DNA of 7,671 nucleotides from Acidobacteriota bacterium (lineage in GTDB: Bacteria > Acidobacteriota > Thermoanaerobaculia > Multivoradales > SZUA-115). Both the position numbers and the translations under genes were made by a program. The notes beneath the pieces were generated by a model that had not been told where the DNA came from, did no database searches, and worked only from the letters and a program-made list of their open reading frames with translations. The stretch is taken from contig QIHU01000483.1 in the NCBI GenBank assembly GCA_003231035.1, positions 1 through 7,671 on the forward strand, given 5' to 3'. Below, in pieces: positions 1-6,207 of this stretch (position 1 is the stretch's first letter; each line of letters opens with the position of its first letter).

Positions 1-195
1 CCGATGAAATACAGAGCGGTACTGGTGCTCTCCGAGATCGAAGAGTTACCCCACCGCGAGATCGCGACGTTGCTCGATTGTCGGGAAGGGACGGTCAAGT
101 CTCGGCTGTTTCGGGCACGTCAGAGGCTGCGCGAACGCCTCGAGCCTTATTGGCACGGGAGTGAAACAGGCGCGGCTGTTGGAGAGATACCATGA
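1..195 (+). CDS. ECF-type RNA polymerase sigma factor, C-terminal end (5' truncated)
   Basis: Only the last 64 residues are in the window; the frame is open to base 1, so the real start lies upstream and the ATG at base 4 is an internal Met. The visible part is sigma-70 region 4, the domain that contacts the -35 element. It starts with the hallmark P-M-K-Y-R-A-V-L and then has a helix-turn-helix at about residues 17-38, with LPHREIATLL as first helix and GTVKSRLFRAR as recognition helix. This pattern is typical of RpoE/ECF sigma factors. The stop TGA overlaps the ATG of the next gene (ATGA), which implies translational coupling with a partner protein, normally an anti-sigma factor. The ECF subgroup cannot be decided without region 2. 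The assignment to the ECF family is firm; the regulon is unknown. Confidence 0.93.
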   Translation, partial: PMKYRAVLVLSEIEELPHREIATLLDCREGTVKSRLFRARQRLRERLEPYWHGSETGAAVGEIP

Positions 196-749
196 GCAAG
201 ATCACTGACGATACCCTCCGCCAAGCACTCAAGGCGTTGCCCCGTGAGGTGTCGCGGGCTAGTTTTACTCGCGAGCTGATGGCTCGCCTTCCTGATCGGT
301 CCCCTGGACGACGCTCGACACCCCGGTTTTATCTAGGTTTGGCCGCCGTCACCCTGGCCACCACACTGCTGACAGCAGTGGCGGTGCCGCGCCTCTTGGA
401 CCTTCGGGCATCGAGATCGCAAGCGGTGGAGGTGGTGGCAACACCCTCTGCTGGCGAGTCCGCGAAGACTGAACTGAGCCCCGACGCCAGGCTGGCTGAG
501 GCTGTGGGCTCCAGCGCCAGAAACGATCGCCGGGCCACCACCAGCCATGACTTGAAGATCCAACGGCTGCTGGCTGAACGCCAGGCGATTCTCGTTGAAC
601 TTCAACAGTTTCGGCGCGAGACGGAAGCTGTTAGACCGGTGCTCTACCTGGGCGGGGATGAGTCCGTGGATCTGGTCGTCGACCTGGCCGCGGTGGCTCG
701 CAGACGGCCCACTGGCTCGGTGCGACCAGCGGCCTACCGGCCCAACTAG
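192..749 (+). CDS. Single-pass membrane protein, probable anti-sigma factor of non-zinc type
   Basis: The 185-residue product begins at an ATG overlapping the sigma factor stop (ATGA), with GGAGAG at 181-186 as ribosome site. Residues 1-45 form a basic cytoplasmic segment with a short amphipathic helix (TLRQALKALP). Residues about 46-67 are one hydrophobic membrane helix, after which the chain should be outside. Residues about 118-146 look helical and coiled-coil-like (LLAERQAILVELQQFR), and the tail carries YLGGDESVDLVVDL. Position and topology fit an anti-sigma factor holding the sigma at the membrane. The usual HxxxCxxC zinc motif is absent, and the protein has no cysteine at all, so no known anti-sigma domain is recognised. 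It could instead be another membrane partner. The membrane helix is directly visible; the anti-sigma role is inferred from context. Confidence 0.7.
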   Translation: MSKITDDTLRQALKALPREVSRASFTRELMARLPDRSPGRRSTPRFYLGLAAVTLATTLLTAVAVPRLLDLRASRSQAVEVVATPSAGESAKTELSPDARLAEAVGSSARNDRRATTSHDLKIQRLLAERQAILVELQQFRRETEAVRPVLYLGGDESVDLVVDLAAVARRRPTGSVRPAAYRPN

Positions 750-807
750 CGCAACAAACTCCACCAAGACTGAGACAACCCACTACACACGCAGTGAGGA
801 GAACGAA

Positions 808-1584
808 ATGCGGAAAAATTCTATCGTGTGGCTAGTCGCCACTCTGTCCCTGCTCGTCGCCATTCCGGTATGGGCCGGAGAGGGATCTAAGGAAGAGAAG
901 GCCATGAAACGGTTGTCCTTCTTCGCTCAATCGGGCGAGCCAGGGAATTTCCTGTTTTCCGGCGACCATCCCCTTGGCCTCTTCGGCAAGGGGTTCCTCG
1001 GTGTGGGTCTGACCAACCTGACTCCCGAATTGCGAGCTCATTTCGCCGAGTCTGAAGATGCCGGAGTCATGGTGGACCGGGTGGTCGACGGTAGCCCCGC
1101 GGCCAAGGCCGGTTTGCAGGTCGGCGACGTGATCACCGCGGTCGATGGTGAGTTGGTGAAACGCTCGCTGGAGCTGGTCCAGCAGGTGCGCAAGCACGAA
1201 CCGGAAGATCAAGTGAGCCTGGAGGTCTTCCGCGACGGTCGCCGCCAGCTGATCGATGTGACGCTCGCAGAGCGCGATCGCGCTGTCGTCGACCTTGGCC
1301 GGCATTTCGAATGGAAGCGCAAGGGCGAAGGGGGTCCGTGGGTCATCGAACTAGACCGAGAAGGGCTGAAGGGCTTTCCCGAAGGGTTGATGGACCGTGC
1401 CCAGGCGGAAAAGCTCCGTGGGGTGTTGGAGAAGGTCGACTGGCCGTCCATGGCCGCTGGAGCCGCGCGGTTCGGTTCGCAGGACGAGGAGCTGAAACAG
1501 CGCCTCGAAGAGCTCGAGAAGCGGCTCAAGGAGCTGAGTGAGAGGCTGGCCGAAGAGTTGCCTCGCCTGCACGAAGACCAATAG
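808..1584 (+). CDS. Exported PDZ-domain protein with C-terminal coiled coil
   Basis: The 258-residue product starts at ATG 808, preceded by GAGGAG at 796-801 with a 6-base gap. The frame stays open upstream to an ATG at 595, but only the 808 start puts a signal peptide at the N-terminus: basic MRKN, hydrophobic core 6-21, and a likely cut after VWA (residue 23). Residues about 63-155 form one PDZ domain of the HtrA/DegP type, with carboxylate loop FLGVGL, then GVMVDRVVDGSPAAKAGL and QVGDVITAVDG. No trypsin-like or other protease domain is present. Residues about 225-252 are a charged heptad-like helix (EELKQRLEELEKRLKELSER), suggesting oligomerisation. The product is probably periplasmic. Following the sigma and membrane-protein genes, it may sense or bind misfolded envelope proteins for that pathway; this role is inferred. 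A PDZ scaffold of another kind is possible. Confidence 0.88.
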   Translation: MRKNSIVWLVATLSLLVAIPVWAGEGSKEEKAMKRLSFFAQSGEPGNFLFSGDHPLGLFGKGFLGVGLTNLTPELRAHFAESEDAGVMVDRVVDGSPAAKAGLQVGDVITAVDGELVKRSLELVQQVRKHEPEDQVSLEVFRDGRRQLIDVTLAERDRAVVDLGRHFEWKRKGEGGPWVIELDREGLKGFPEGLMDRAQAEKLRGVLEKVDWPSMAAGAARFGSQDEELKQRLEELEKRLKELSERLAEELPRLHEDQ

Positions 1585-1588
1585 CGGT

Positions 1589-1605
1589 CCGCGCCCTTAG
1601 CGCGG
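1589..1605 (+). other. Small hairpin just before the terminator
   Basis: CCGCGC at 1589-1594 pairs perfectly with GCGCGG at 1600-1605 around the loop CCTTA. It starts four bases after the PDZ gene stop and ends five bases before the terminator stem, so the transcript would end in two consecutive hairpins. It may protect the RNA 3' end or be incidental in GC-rich DNA. Confidence 0.45.
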
Positions 1606-1610
1606 TGACG

Positions 1611-1633
1611 GGGCGCCCGCGGGCGCCCTTTTT
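1611..1633 (+). terminator. Intrinsic terminator of the sigma/anti-sigma/PDZ unit
   Basis: GGGCGCC at 1611-1617 pairs with GGCGCCC at 1622-1628 around a CGCG loop, followed directly by five T residues at 1629-1633. It lies 26 bases after the PDZ gene stop and before the ribosome site of the next gene. It therefore separates the two plus-strand transcription units. I see no convincing sigma-70 promoter in the remaining bases up to 1665, although the next unit should start there. Confidence 0.85.
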
Positions 1634-1665
1634 GGCGAAACCGCTAGACTAGGCTCTCCGACAAC

Positions 1666-1673
1666 AAGGAGGG
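1666..1673 (+). promoter_or_regulatory. Ribosome binding site of the metallophosphatase gene
   Basis: AAGGAGGG, close to the ideal anti-16S match, stands four bases before ATG 1678. It supports this start, which also gives a correct lipoprotein signal peptide. Confidence 0.85.
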
Positions 1674-1677
1674 TCTC

Positions 1678-3444
1678 ATGGTTTCGATTCGGATCGCAGT
1701 ACCGCGTTGCGGTAGTGCCGTGGTGATTCTGGCGCTGGCCGCTGGCTTGAGCGCTTGCCACTCCACCGGGCAGCCAAACCGTCCTGCCTCCTCTCAGCCG
1801 ACCGCGGGCGGCCAGACTACGGCCGCTAGCGTGGTCGAGAAGTATCGGCTTCCACCGGCTCCGCGGGGTGGGCGCACCACGCTGGTGATGGCGATCAACG
1901 ACGTCTACCGGATCGCGGGGCTCGAGAACGGCACCGCCGGTGGTCTAGCCCGGGTGCGGACCCTGCGCCGCGAGCTGGAGCTGGAGGCCCCCGAGTTGCT
2001 CTTGACCCACGCGGGCGATGCGATCTTTCCCTCCTTCATGAGCCGGACCTACGACGGCGAGCAGATGATCGATGTGCTTAATCTTCTCGACGGAAAGGAC
2101 GATGACTCGCTAGACGAGCGGATGTTCCTCACCTTCGGCAATCACGAGTTCGACAAGTCGGATCTCGACGAGGCGGGGATCCTCGATGAGCGAGTCCGCC
2201 AGTCGCGCTTTCGGTGGCTAGCCGGAAACATTGAGTTCAAGGCGGGAACGGACGGCAACCCGCTGGTCGCCGCTCCCAACCTCCTGCCGTGGACGGTGGT
2301 CGAAAGCGGCGGTATTCGAGTGGGGATCTTCGGCCTTCTCGGCCCCGAATTGGTGGATGCCGAGTATGCGGATGTGGGGGGCTACCAGGCGGCTGCCCGG
2401 CGGGCCACGGCGGCGCTGCGGCAACTCAACGCCGAGGTGGTGATCGGACTGACCCACCATTTTGTCGAGGACGACTGCGCCTTGCTCTCCGCCCTCGGCG
2501 ATGAGGGACCGGACCTGATTCTGGGTGGCCACGAGCATGCCGAGCAGCGCTTCAAGGCTGGAGAACGCTGGCTCCTGAAGGCGGACGCCGACGCCCGCTC
2601 GGCCACCGTGGTACGGATCTCCATCGACGAAACCGGCCGTCTTTCGATCGAGCCGGCCCCGCGCATTGAACTGGCCCACGACTCACCGCGTGATGATCCG
2701 CGGGTGGAGGAGCGGGTGGCTCAGTGGCAGAAGAAACATGACGAGAGCTATTGCACCTCGCACAACCAAGCGCCGGGATGTTTGGACGACAGGCTGGGGG
2801 TCACCCGCACCGTGCTGGTGGCGGAAGAATCCAAGATCCGGGCCTACGAGACCTCGCTCGGCAACTGGCTTACCGATCTGATGCTCGCCGCCTTCCGCGA
2901 CCAAGGAGCGCAGGTCGCCTTCATCAACTCGGGATCGCTGCGGCTCAACCAGAATGTGGTTCCGGGACCGATCAGCCTTGCGGACCTGGAAGGGATCTTC
3001 CAGTATCCGTCACCGTTGCGACTGCTGCGCATCGACGGTGCCACGCTGCAAAAGGTCGTCGATCGCGCCGTGGAACAATGGCCCGGCTCCGGCCATTGGT
3101 TGCAGATCGCCGGTTTCTCGTATCTTCATGACTCCACAGCGGCGACGGCGACCGAGTTGATGCTGCTGACCGCGGATGGGCCGCGAGCGGTGAAAGCGGA
3201 TGACCAGATCATGGCGGTAACGGTGGACTATTTGGTCAATCCGAAGCGCGACCAAGACGGCTACACGATGTTGTCGCGGGAGCAGGTGGTGGCCCAAACG
3301 GGTGACCTCAAGCGGATCGCCTTGGCGGCGCTGGCGGCGGTCGGCGAGGGCGGGATTGCGCCGAAGACGGAAGATCGAATTCGGTTGGCGAACTCGTCGG
3401 AAGAAAACTCCGGGGGCATTCGCCTCTGCGCCGACGTAGACTAG
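1678..3444 (+). CDS. Lipoprotein metallophosphatase / 5'-nucleotidase (UshA-like)
   Basis: The 588-residue product has the two-domain layout of bifunctional 5'-nucleotidase / 2',3'-cyclic phosphodiesterase enzymes. Residues 1-27 are a lipoprotein signal with lipobox LSAC (lipidated Cys27), followed by a Ser/Pro/Gln/Thr-rich spacer to about residue 60. The calcineurin-like metallophosphatase domain spans about 66-330: NDVY at 74-77, HAGD at 111-114, GNHEFD at 154-159, GLTHH at 257-261 and GGHEH at 283-287. The C-terminal 5'-nucleotidase domain spans about 372-560, with ETSLGNWLTD at 391-400 and NSGSLRLNQ at 417-425. The motif usually read DxH is D-V-Y here, so one His metal ligand is replaced by Tyr77. 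Cys359 and Cys368 could form a small disulphide loop. The enzyme should sit on the cell envelope and release phosphate from nucleotides or another organic phosphate ester. The family is firm; the substrate is not known from sequence. Confidence 0.92.
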   Translation: MVSIRIAVPRCGSAVVILALAAGLSACHSTGQPNRPASSQPTAGGQTTAASVVEKYRLPPAPRGGRTTLVMAINDVYRIAGLENGTAGGLARVRTLRRELELEAPELLLTHAGDAIFPSFMSRTYDGEQMIDVLNLLDGKDDDSLDERMFLTFGNHEFDKSDLDEAGILDERVRQSRFRWLAGNIEFKAGTDGNPLVAAPNLLPWTVVESGGIRVGIFGLLGPELVDAEYADVGGYQAAARRATAALRQLNAEVVIGLTHHFVEDDCALLSALGDEGPDLILGGHEHAEQRFKAGERWLLKADADARSATVVRISIDETGRLSIEPAPRIELAHDSPRDDPRVEERVAQWQKKHDESYCTSHNQAPGCLDDRLGVTRTVLVAEESKIRAYETSLGNWLTDLMLAAFRDQGAQVAFINSGSLRLNQNVVPGPISLADLEGIFQYPSPLRLLRIDGATLQKVVDRAVEQWPGSGHWLQIAGFSYLHDSTAATATELMLLTADGPRAVKADDQIMAVTVDYLVNPKRDQDGYTMLSREQVVAQTGDLKRIALAALAAVGEGGIAPKTEDRIRLANSSEENSGGIRLCADVD

Positions 3445-3452
3445 GGAGTGAA

Positions 3453-3460
3453 AAGGAGGT
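3453..3460 (+). promoter_or_regulatory. Full-length Shine-Dalgarno site of the Cache-like gene
   Basis: AAGGAGGT matches the anti-Shine-Dalgarno over eight bases and ends four bases before ATG 3465. It lies within the 20-base gap after the phosphatase stop, so the gene needs no promoter of its own and is probably co-transcribed. Confidence 0.88.
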
Positions 3461-3464
3461 TCCG

Positions 3465-4067
3465 ATGCGCCGTACGTTGATCGAAGTCGTGGTTTGTACC
3501 CTGCTTGTCGCTCTAGCTTGGGGCCTCTGGTGGTGGGGTGGAAGGAAGGCCGAGCAAAGGCTCGCCGAGCAGGGCCAAAGTTACGAGACCCAGATCACCG
3601 ATCTGCGGGTCAAGAGCGACTTTTGGGCTTCCGAACTGGTGGCGAGCGAAGCGGAGGCTGCCTTTCGCTCCTTCATTGCCGGGGTAAGCCCGGCGGTGTT
3701 CGGTGGGCGCAATGACAGCGCCGATCTGGCGTTGATATCCCTTTTGGATCTGCCCGGCGTGGACTTCGCCCACCTTCTGCGACCCAACGGTGAAGTGGTT
3801 TCCAGTAGCGATCGCAAGCTGACTTCGGCCGGTACCGCCGGGCAGCGCGCCGACTGGGCGCTGGCGGCCACCGAGATCGTCTCTCGCGACAGCGACACCC
3901 GTGGAGTCACCGAGTTGGCGGCGCCGATTCCAGGGCCGGACGGACCCATCGCCTTCCTCTGGTTGGGCTATCGCACGGATGAGATCAAGGAAAACTCGCG
4001 CCCAGCGACCCTTCAGAGCGGCTCAGCCGACTCCGCGGACTCAGCCGATTCGGGGGGCGAGATCTAG
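3465..4067 (+). CDS. Membrane-anchored protein with Cache/PAS-like sensor domain, no output domain
   Basis: The 200-residue product begins MRRTLIEV with one hydrophobic helix at about 4-24 (CTLLVALAWGLWWW), best read as an uncleaved N-terminal anchor. A charged helix follows (27-60), then an alpha/beta region (about 85-170). The run DFAHLLRPNGEVVSSSD, later VTELAAPIPGPDG and FLWLGYR, has the rhythm of extracytoplasmic Cache or PAS-like sensor domains (strand, turn with NGE, strand, closing strand with LGY). No kinase, GGDEF, HAMP or methyl-accepting part follows. The tail (residues 186-196) is a small acidic low-complexity run with SADS-type repeats. The gene directly follows the envelope phosphatase gene, so the product may accompany or sense for it; that is inferred. 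The domain assignment rests on pattern only. An unrelated membrane-anchored hypothetical protein is the alternative. Confidence 0.75.
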   Translation: MRRTLIEVVVCTLLVALAWGLWWWGGRKAEQRLAEQGQSYETQITDLRVKSDFWASELVASEAEAAFRSFIAGVSPAVFGGRNDSADLALISLLDLPGVDFAHLLRPNGEVVSSSDRKLTSAGTAGQRADWALAATEIVSRDSDTRGVTELAAPIPGPDGPIAFLWLGYRTDEIKENSRPATLQSGSADSADSADSGGEI

Positions 4068-6145
4068 TACGCGAGCGTCTCGCGGGCGGCGGCGGCGACG
4101 GTTTTCGCCGAGGGTAGCAAGTCCTTCTCCAGCGTCTTGAAGTAGGGGATGGGCAAGTCGGGATAGGCCACCCGGCGCAACGGCGCGTCGAGCCAGGCAA
4201 AGGCGCGCTCGGCGATGCGGGCCGCCACCTCGCCGCCGAATCCGCCGGTCAACTGGGCCTCATGGACGATGACCGCTCGGCCGGTCTTCTTGACCGAATC
4301 GAGCACCGTCTCTTCGTCGAAGGGCACCAACGTGCGCAGGTCGATCACCTCGGCGTCGACGCCTTCGGCGGCGAGGGTTTCGGCCGCATCCATGGCTAGC
4401 CAAGTGCTAGCACCGTAGCCGATCAAGGTGATGTCCGAGCCCGGTCGCAAACAGGCCGCTTGGCCGAGGGTCGCCGCTTGGGAGACTTTCGGCAGCTCCT
4501 CCTTGATGCGCCGGTAGAGGAACTTGTGCTCACAAAACAGAACCGGATTGGGGTCGCGAATCGCCGCCTTGAGCAACTCCATGGCATCGCGCGCGGTGGC
4601 TGGGCAGACGACCTTGAGGCCGGCGACATGGCTGAACCAGCCCTCGGGGTTCTGCGAGTGGAAGGGGCCAGCGCCCACCCCGCCACCGGAAGGGAGGCGC
4701 ACGACGATTGGGCACGGCACCTGCCAGCGGTAGAAGAGCTTGGCGGCGACATTGACCAGCTGGTTGAAACCGCAGGCGACAAAGTCGGCGAACTGAATCT
4801 CGACCACCGGCCGATAGCCCAACAGGGCCGCTCCGATGGCGATGCCCAGGGCGCCGCTTTCGGCGATCGGCGTGTCCCGCACCCGATCCGGCCAGCGCGC
4901 ATGCAGCCCGCGGGTGGCGCGGAAGGGACCTTCGAAAACGCCGATGTCCTGGCCCATGAGAAGCACGCGGTCGTCCGCCTCCATCTCCTCGGCGAGGGCG
5001 CGCTGAATCCCTTGGACGTAGGTGGAGAGGGCCGGTTCCTTGGCTGCTGGGGTAATGGCTTCGAAGGGGCTGCTCTCGGTTGCGGCGATGGCCGTGGCTC
5101 GAGCTGGCGGTGCCGGCGCCAGGGCCGGTCGCCGGGCCGTTTCAATCCGTGGCAACTCCGCTTCGAGCGCGCGGCTGATCGCCTCTTCGACCAGGGCGGC
5201 GGTCCGTGCCTCGATCCGGTCGAGTTTGTTTTCGTCGATACCGGTTGCCAGCAGCCGCTGCCGGTAGACGGGAACCGGATCCGCCGCCTTGTAGCTCGCT
5301 AGTTCTGCCGGCGGTACAACCTTGAGTGAGTCGTCACCCTCACTGTGGCCGCGCATGCGGCCGAGCATGGCTTCGATGAGAGTCGGCCCCAGCCCTTCGC
5401 GGGCGCGAGCGACGGCGCGGTTGACCGCGACCGTCACGGCGTCGGGATCGTTGCCGTCGATGGTCTCGGCGGCGATGCCGTAGCCCGGGCCACGGTCGCT
5501 CAGCCGCTGACAGGCGAACTGCGCCGCGGCCGGGGTCGAGAAGGCATAGCGGTTGTTTTCGACGATCAGGATCAGCGGTAACTTCCACACCGCCGCCATG
5601 TTGAGACCCTCGTGGAAGTCTCCGGTCGAGGTGCCGCCGTCGCCGATGAAGTTCATTGCCACGCGGTCGCTGCCGTTCTGCTGTAGAGCGAAGGCGCAGC
5701 CGGCGGCGACCGGAATCATCGCCCCGAGATGGCTGATCATGCCCACATGCGAGATCTCGGCACCGCTGTCGAAATAACCGTAGTGGAAGGAGCGCTCGAC
5801 ACCCTGTGAGAACCCGTCGTGGCGCCCGAGTAGCTGGCAAGCCAATCGGTAGAGCAAGTGGCTGGGGTCGGGTCGTCGTCCATCGGGAAGACCGAAGTCG
5901 AGATCCGGGAAGGTCCGTGCCGGATCGAGGTAGACGGCGAGAATCGCCCCGAGGTCGCGATGCAGCGTGCACAGCGTGTCACCCGGCTCTAGCGCCAGCC
6001 CGGCCGGCACCGTGGTCGCCTCGTTGCCGACCTCGCTGTACCACTTGGAGACGCGGCCGGTGAGCAGGAGATTCTCGAAGCGCGAGTCGAGATCTCGCGT
6101 CAAGCGCATGAAAGCGTAGCGACGAAGGCGGGTGATGTCAGCCAT
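4064..6145 (-). CDS. Fused E1 alpha-beta subunit of a branched-chain-type 2-oxoacid dehydrogenase
   Basis: The 693-residue product joins both E1 subunits, which decarboxylate a 2-oxoacid with thiamine diphosphate (TPP) and pass the acyl group to the lipoyl arm of E2. The alpha part spans about 1-330: HRDLGA at 62-67, the TPP/Mg motif from GDG (168-170) to NN (197-198) with 26 residues between, and a GHSEGDDS loop at 266-273. An Ala/Pro-rich linker covers about 334-372. The beta part spans about 374-693, with IAESGALGIAIGAALLGYRP (427-446), EIQFADF (449-455), FHSQNPEGWFSH (495-506) and a C-terminal transketolase domain (from about 568). Length and order fit known fused E1 proteins. No E2 or E3 gene adjoins it, so the partner genes are elsewhere and the substrate (branched-chain oxoacids, pyruvate or other) is not fixed. 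The start lacks a clear Shine-Dalgarno site; Met13 is an alternative. Confidence 0.93.
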   Translation of the reverse strand: MADITRLRRYAFMRLTRDLDSRFENLLLTGRVSKWYSEVGNEATTVPAGLALEPGDTLCTLHRDLGAILAVYLDPARTFPDLDFGLPDGRRPDPSHLLYRLACQLLGRHDGFSQGVERSFHYGYFDSGAEISHVGMISHLGAMIPVAAGCAFALQQNGSDRVAMNFIGDGGTSTGDFHEGLNMAAVWKLPLILIVENNRYAFSTPAAAQFACQRLSDRGPGYGIAAETIDGNDPDAVTVAVNRAVARAREGLGPTLIEAMLGRMRGHSEGDDSLKVVPPAELASYKAADPVPVYRQRLLATGIDENKLDRIEARTAALVEEAISRALEAELPRIETARRPALAPAPPARATAIAATESSPFEAITPAAKEPALSTYVQGIQRALAEEMEADDRVLLMGQDIGVFEGPFRATRGLHARWPDRVRDTPIAESGALGIAIGAALLGYRPVVEIQFADFVACGFNQLVNVAAKLFYRWQVPCPIVVRLPSGGGVGAGPFHSQNPEGWFSHVAGLKVVCPATARDAMELLKAAIRDPNPVLFCEHKFLYRRIKEELPKVSQAATLGQAACLRPGSDITLIGYGASTWLAMDAAETLAAEGVDAEVIDLRTLVPFDEETVLDSVKKTGRAVIVHEAQLTGGFGGEVAARIAERAFAWLDAPLRRVAYPDLPIPYFKTLEKDLLPSAKTVAAAARETLAY
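4070..4084. other. Inverted repeat at the convergent gene junction
   Basis: CGCGAG at 4070-4075 pairs with CTCGCG at 4079-4084 over a CGT loop, three bases past the shared CTAG of the two stop codons. A second pair, CGGCGA at 4093-4098 and TCGCCG at 4105-4110, follows. No T-run follows either, so intrinsic termination is not shown. They may be chance products of GC-rich coding sequence, since both lie inside the E1 reading frame. Confidence 0.3.
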
Positions 6146-6207
6146 GGGAAGGGCGCAGTGTAGTGGAGGAGAAAGGAAAAGGCTACTCGCCGAAGCACTA
6201 TCCGTGG
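6146..6207. other. 62-base gap between kinase and E1 genes
   Basis: Read on the minus strand, this gap is pyrimidine-rich (CCTTTTCCTTTCTCCTCC) and contains no AGGAGG-like site before the E1 ATG. TACACT at 6162-6157 is a weak -10 candidate, but I find no good -35 partner at 17-18 bases. No terminator hairpin is evident after the kinase stop, so read-through from kinase to E1 is possible. Confidence 0.4.

Noticed and set aside
4..195. Small complete gene starting at ATG 4
   Set aside because: The frame is open to the window edge and the sequence begins in the middle of sigma region 4, so the Met is internal.
595..807. In-frame extension of the PDZ gene to an upstream ATG at 595, overlapping the anti-sigma gene
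   Set aside because: It would bury the signal peptide behind 71 extra residues with no recognisable sequence. ATG 808 has a well-placed GAGGAG and gives a normal signal peptide.
1632..1655. Possible promoter (TTGGCG with TAGACT or TAGGCT) before the metallophosphatase gene
   Set aside because: The spacings (7 and 12 bases) do not fit sigma-70, and the GG/GC spacing does not fit sigma-54.
4423..5145. 240-codon open frame on the minus strand in another frame of E1
   Set aside because: The translation is Arg/Ser/Pro-rich without domain character, typical of a shifted frame of a GC-rich gene. E1 itself is intact.
4460..5302. 280-codon open frame on the plus strand, antisense to E1
   Set aside because: It lies wholly opposite the well-supported E1 coding sequence, its translation shows no family motif, and long shadow frames are expected in GC-rich genes.
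5340..5972. 210-codon Arg-rich frame on the minus strand inside E1
   Set aside because: Extreme Arg content and full overlap with the E1 alpha domain mark it as a frame shadow.
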